Origin: Cenarchaeum sp. SB0675_bin_21
Lineage (GTDB): Archaea; Thermoproteota; Nitrososphaeria; Nitrososphaerales; Nitrosopumilaceae
Length of the DNA stretch: 43,627 nt
Assembly (NCBI GenBank): GCA_009843815.1
Contig: VYCS01000036.1
Span: 1 to 43,627 of the forward strand
Direction of reading: 5' to 3'
The stretch's first letter is position 1. Every line of letters starts with the position of its first letter. Under the pieces are notes generated by a model, which searched no databases, had not been told where the DNA came from, and worked only from the letters and a program-made list of their open reading frames with translations. Positions 42,112 through 43,627 of this stretch are shown piece by piece. A program made the translations under genes and the position numbers.

Positions 42112-43479
42112 CTAATGGGCCACTATGCCCAGCTTGGTCAGTCTCACCTTTGCCTCTGCCATTGTCCCCTTGCCCTTAACACGGTTACAATGACCGCACA
42201 GTAGTTGTAGGTTGCCATCATCATCAGGTCCACCCCTTGCCTTGGGTATCTTGTGGTCGACTTCCATGTGGCGAAACTCAATCTCATGTCTGCATAGATT
42301 ACAACGGCCCTCTTGCACACCAAACAATTGGTGTTTAATATTCTTTGATCTATTGCCTTTGCGTATTGGTATGTCCGTCCTCTGGATTACCACACCAGCA
42401 CCTTTTGTCCACTTTTCTATACCTGCCTCACTAACCATCCTAGCGTTCATTAGTTCTACAGCTTTAGGTGATATGTCTATGCCGATCCATTTTCGGTTTA
42501 GTCGTTCGGCTGCTGAACAGGCGGTCGCACAACCGCAGAAAGGGTCTAAGATCATGTCATCTTTACGTGTGGATGCTTGGATGATCCGCTCTAGCAGCGC
42601 AAGTGGTTTTTGTGTCGGATACCCCAATCGTTCATTACCTAGCGCCATTGTAATATCAGTCCAAACATTTTGTAGTGGAATACCTAGAGCATCCTTGAGA
42701 TAGAGTTTGTATCTGGGGATACCTAGTCCTTTTTTTGGAAAATGTATTTTCCCATCTTTTTCTAATTGTTGCATGGATTCTAAAGATCGTTTCCACACGC
42801 GATGATGACCATGAAATTCATATTCATATCCGCCACCTTGTAGACTTTGTGCTGTTAATTGCTGATCTGAATATTTACCTTTTTCATCTTGATGCCTGAA
42901 GCTTTTTAGTATAAATTCTTCAGAATAAGGCACGTAAACTGTGTTCCATATGTACTTGTTCGACTTGGAATAAAATAATATGCTATCTGTTATTCTACCA
43001 TATTTTTTACCATCATTATGTGCATTATTTCGTTTCCAAACTATCTCATTGCGGAAATGATCACGATCGAATATCGCATCTAACACCATCTTGAGATAAT
43101 GACTCATGGTTTGGTCGCAGTGTAAGTATAAGGAACCCGTACTCTTTAGTATACGGTGCATCTCTAGTATGCGTATTGCCATGTAGATTAGATAGGACAT
43201 GGCACTCTTGCCTGCTGTATGTTTGGCAGCCTCTAGTGCCTTATACAGTGCAGTGTTTGTCTCGGCAATCTCACCCCACCATGATACATCAACATCTTGT
43301 AAAGTCCATGTATCCTTGAATGCGGCCCCGGCCGCCTTTGAACCTATTGGGGCGGCATAGTTATGTTTTGAATTAAACGGTGGGTCTAGATATATTAAAT
43401 CAACAAATTCATTTGGAAAGCCACGTAATATCTCTAGGTTGTCGCCTGTGAATATTGTCCGGTTCTTGATGCCGGACAT
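42112..43479 (-). CDS. DNA methyltransferase fused to an HNH endonuclease domain
   Basis: Residues 1-345 are a beta-class N4-cytosine/N6-adenine methyltransferase. The catalytic DPPF motif (32-35) precedes the SAM-binding DPFCGCAT (311-318), the order of the beta class, and a target-recognition region with many charged residues lies between (about 145-275). Residues 391-436 are an HNH nuclease: zinc-type Cys392 and Cys395, EVDHKIPKARGG with Asp407-His408, then Cys427, Cys430 and Asn431. Modification and cutting are thus on one chain, a possible single-protein restriction-modification system, or a methyltransferase with a nuclease for modified DNA. It lies beside the TcmP pair and 72 nt from a 19-bp tandem repeat. 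Confidence 0.9.
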   Translation of the reverse strand: MSGIKNRTIFTGDNLEILRGFPNEFVDLIYLDPPFNSKHNYAAPIGSKAAGAAFKDTWTLQDVDVSWWGEIAETNTALYKALEAAKHTAGKSAMSYLIYMAIRILEMHRILKSTGSLYLHCDQTMSHYLKMVLDAIFDRDHFRNEIVWKRNNAHNDGKKYGRITDSILFYSKSNKYIWNTVYVPYSEEFILKSFRHQDEKGKYSDQQLTAQSLQGGGYEYEFHGHHRVWKRSLESMQQLEKDGKIHFPKKGLGIPRYKLYLKDALGIPLQNVWTDITMALGNERLGYPTQKPLALLERIIQASTRKDDMILDPFCGCATACSAAERLNRKWIGIDISPKAVELMNARMVSEAGIEKWTKGAGVVIQRTDIPIRKGNRSKNIKHQLFGVQEGRCNLCRHEIEFRHMEVDHKIPKARGGPDDDGNLQLLCGHCNRVKGKGTMAEAKVRLTKLGIVAH

Positions 43480-43551
43480 TCACATAGACAGCCTCCGATG
43501 AGTTGATAAGGCAGTGTACAAATTGACTGGTATGCCGCCACTTGCATAATT

Positions 43552-43627
43552 TGGCCGTAGGCCTCGTATTTGGCCGTAGGCCTCGTATTTGGCCGTAGGC
43601 CTCGTATTTGGCCGTAGGCCTCGTATT
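43552..43627. repeat. Four perfect 19-bp tandem repeats running to the window end
   Basis: The unit TGGCCGTAGGCCTCGTATT repeats without change at 43552, 43571, 43590 and 43609 and is cut only by the end of the window. Each unit contains the small palindrome GGCC-GTA-GGCC, so the array can form multiple hairpins. It lies 72 nt before the start of the methyltransferase-HNH gene. True copy number is unknown because the sequence ends inside the array. Confidence 0.9.

Noticed and set aside
43552-43627. Tandem array considered as a CRISPR array
   Set aside because: The units follow each other with no spacers, so it is a plain tandem repeat.

Overview
The window comes from an ammonia-oxidising archaeon of the Nitrososphaerota (Thaumarchaeota), most likely the Nitrosopumilales. 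It carries archaeal amoA, amoX, amoC and amoB, archaeal information-processing genes (Csl4, S3Ae, S15, Pcc1), a geranylgeranyl-reductase-family enzyme for archaeal lipids, and an intron-bearing tRNA-Trp. Many genes have a TATA-like element 24-31 nt before the start codon and no leader, and I used this to choose starts. Two blocks, about 13.1-14.4 kb and 21.8-28.3 kb, are visibly richer in G+C than the AT-rich core around them, like the high-GC sponge symbiont Cenarchaeum; this comparison is inference.

Layout. 1-960: no convincing gene, perhaps decayed coding sequence. 0.98-5.8 kb (+): hisB-hisH-hisA-hisF, then hisI, threonine synthase and a ubiquitin/MoaD-like protein ending in Gly-Gly. 5.8-12.95 kb: MFS transporter (-), exosome Csl4 (+), a membrane protein, IMP dehydrogenase, a geranylgeranyl-reductase-family flavoprotein, an RNA-binding protein and S3Ae. 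13.1-14.4 kb: GC-rich block with an exported gamma-carbonic anhydrase and a broken Cache-sensor gene. 14.6-18.8 kb (-): S15-DHH nuclease-Pcc1-seryl-tRNA synthetase, then an orphan Dam-type methyltransferase whose N-terminus is out of frame with its only good start. 19.3-21.4 kb (-): amoC, amoX and amoA, each with its own promoter. 21.8-28.3 kb: GC-rich block with a 21-repeat secreted LVIVP protein, a decayed HTH remnant, a secreted double substrate-binding protein and a GC-rich fold-back element. 28.3-30.5 kb: a small one-helix membrane protein (possible extra AMO subunit), two hypotheticals and amoB. 30.9-35.5 kb: EVE protein, stand-alone Lrp/AsnC effector domain, two unknown proteins and aconitase. 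35.5-37.3 kb: tRNA-Trp(CCA) with two introns and a TnpB element bounded by 19-nt inverted repeats. 37.4-40.1 kb: secreted cupredoxin-like protein, winged-helix regulator with a 4-TM partner, and a small exported protein. 40.4-43.5 kb: three-Cys-motif partner protein TcmP, three-Cys (Gp37/Gp68) protein and a methyltransferase-HNH fusion, probably a defence cluster. The window ends inside four perfect 19-bp tandem repeats.

How it fits together. The core encodes energy metabolism (AMO, aconitase), histidine, threonine and GMP synthesis, translation and RNA turnover. The accessory parts are of three kinds: large exported proteins in GC-rich blocks (one block separates amoC from amoB), a TnpB element beside a tRNA gene, and a modification/defence cluster at the right edge. 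No family assignment was checked by a search; all rest on motifs read from the translations.
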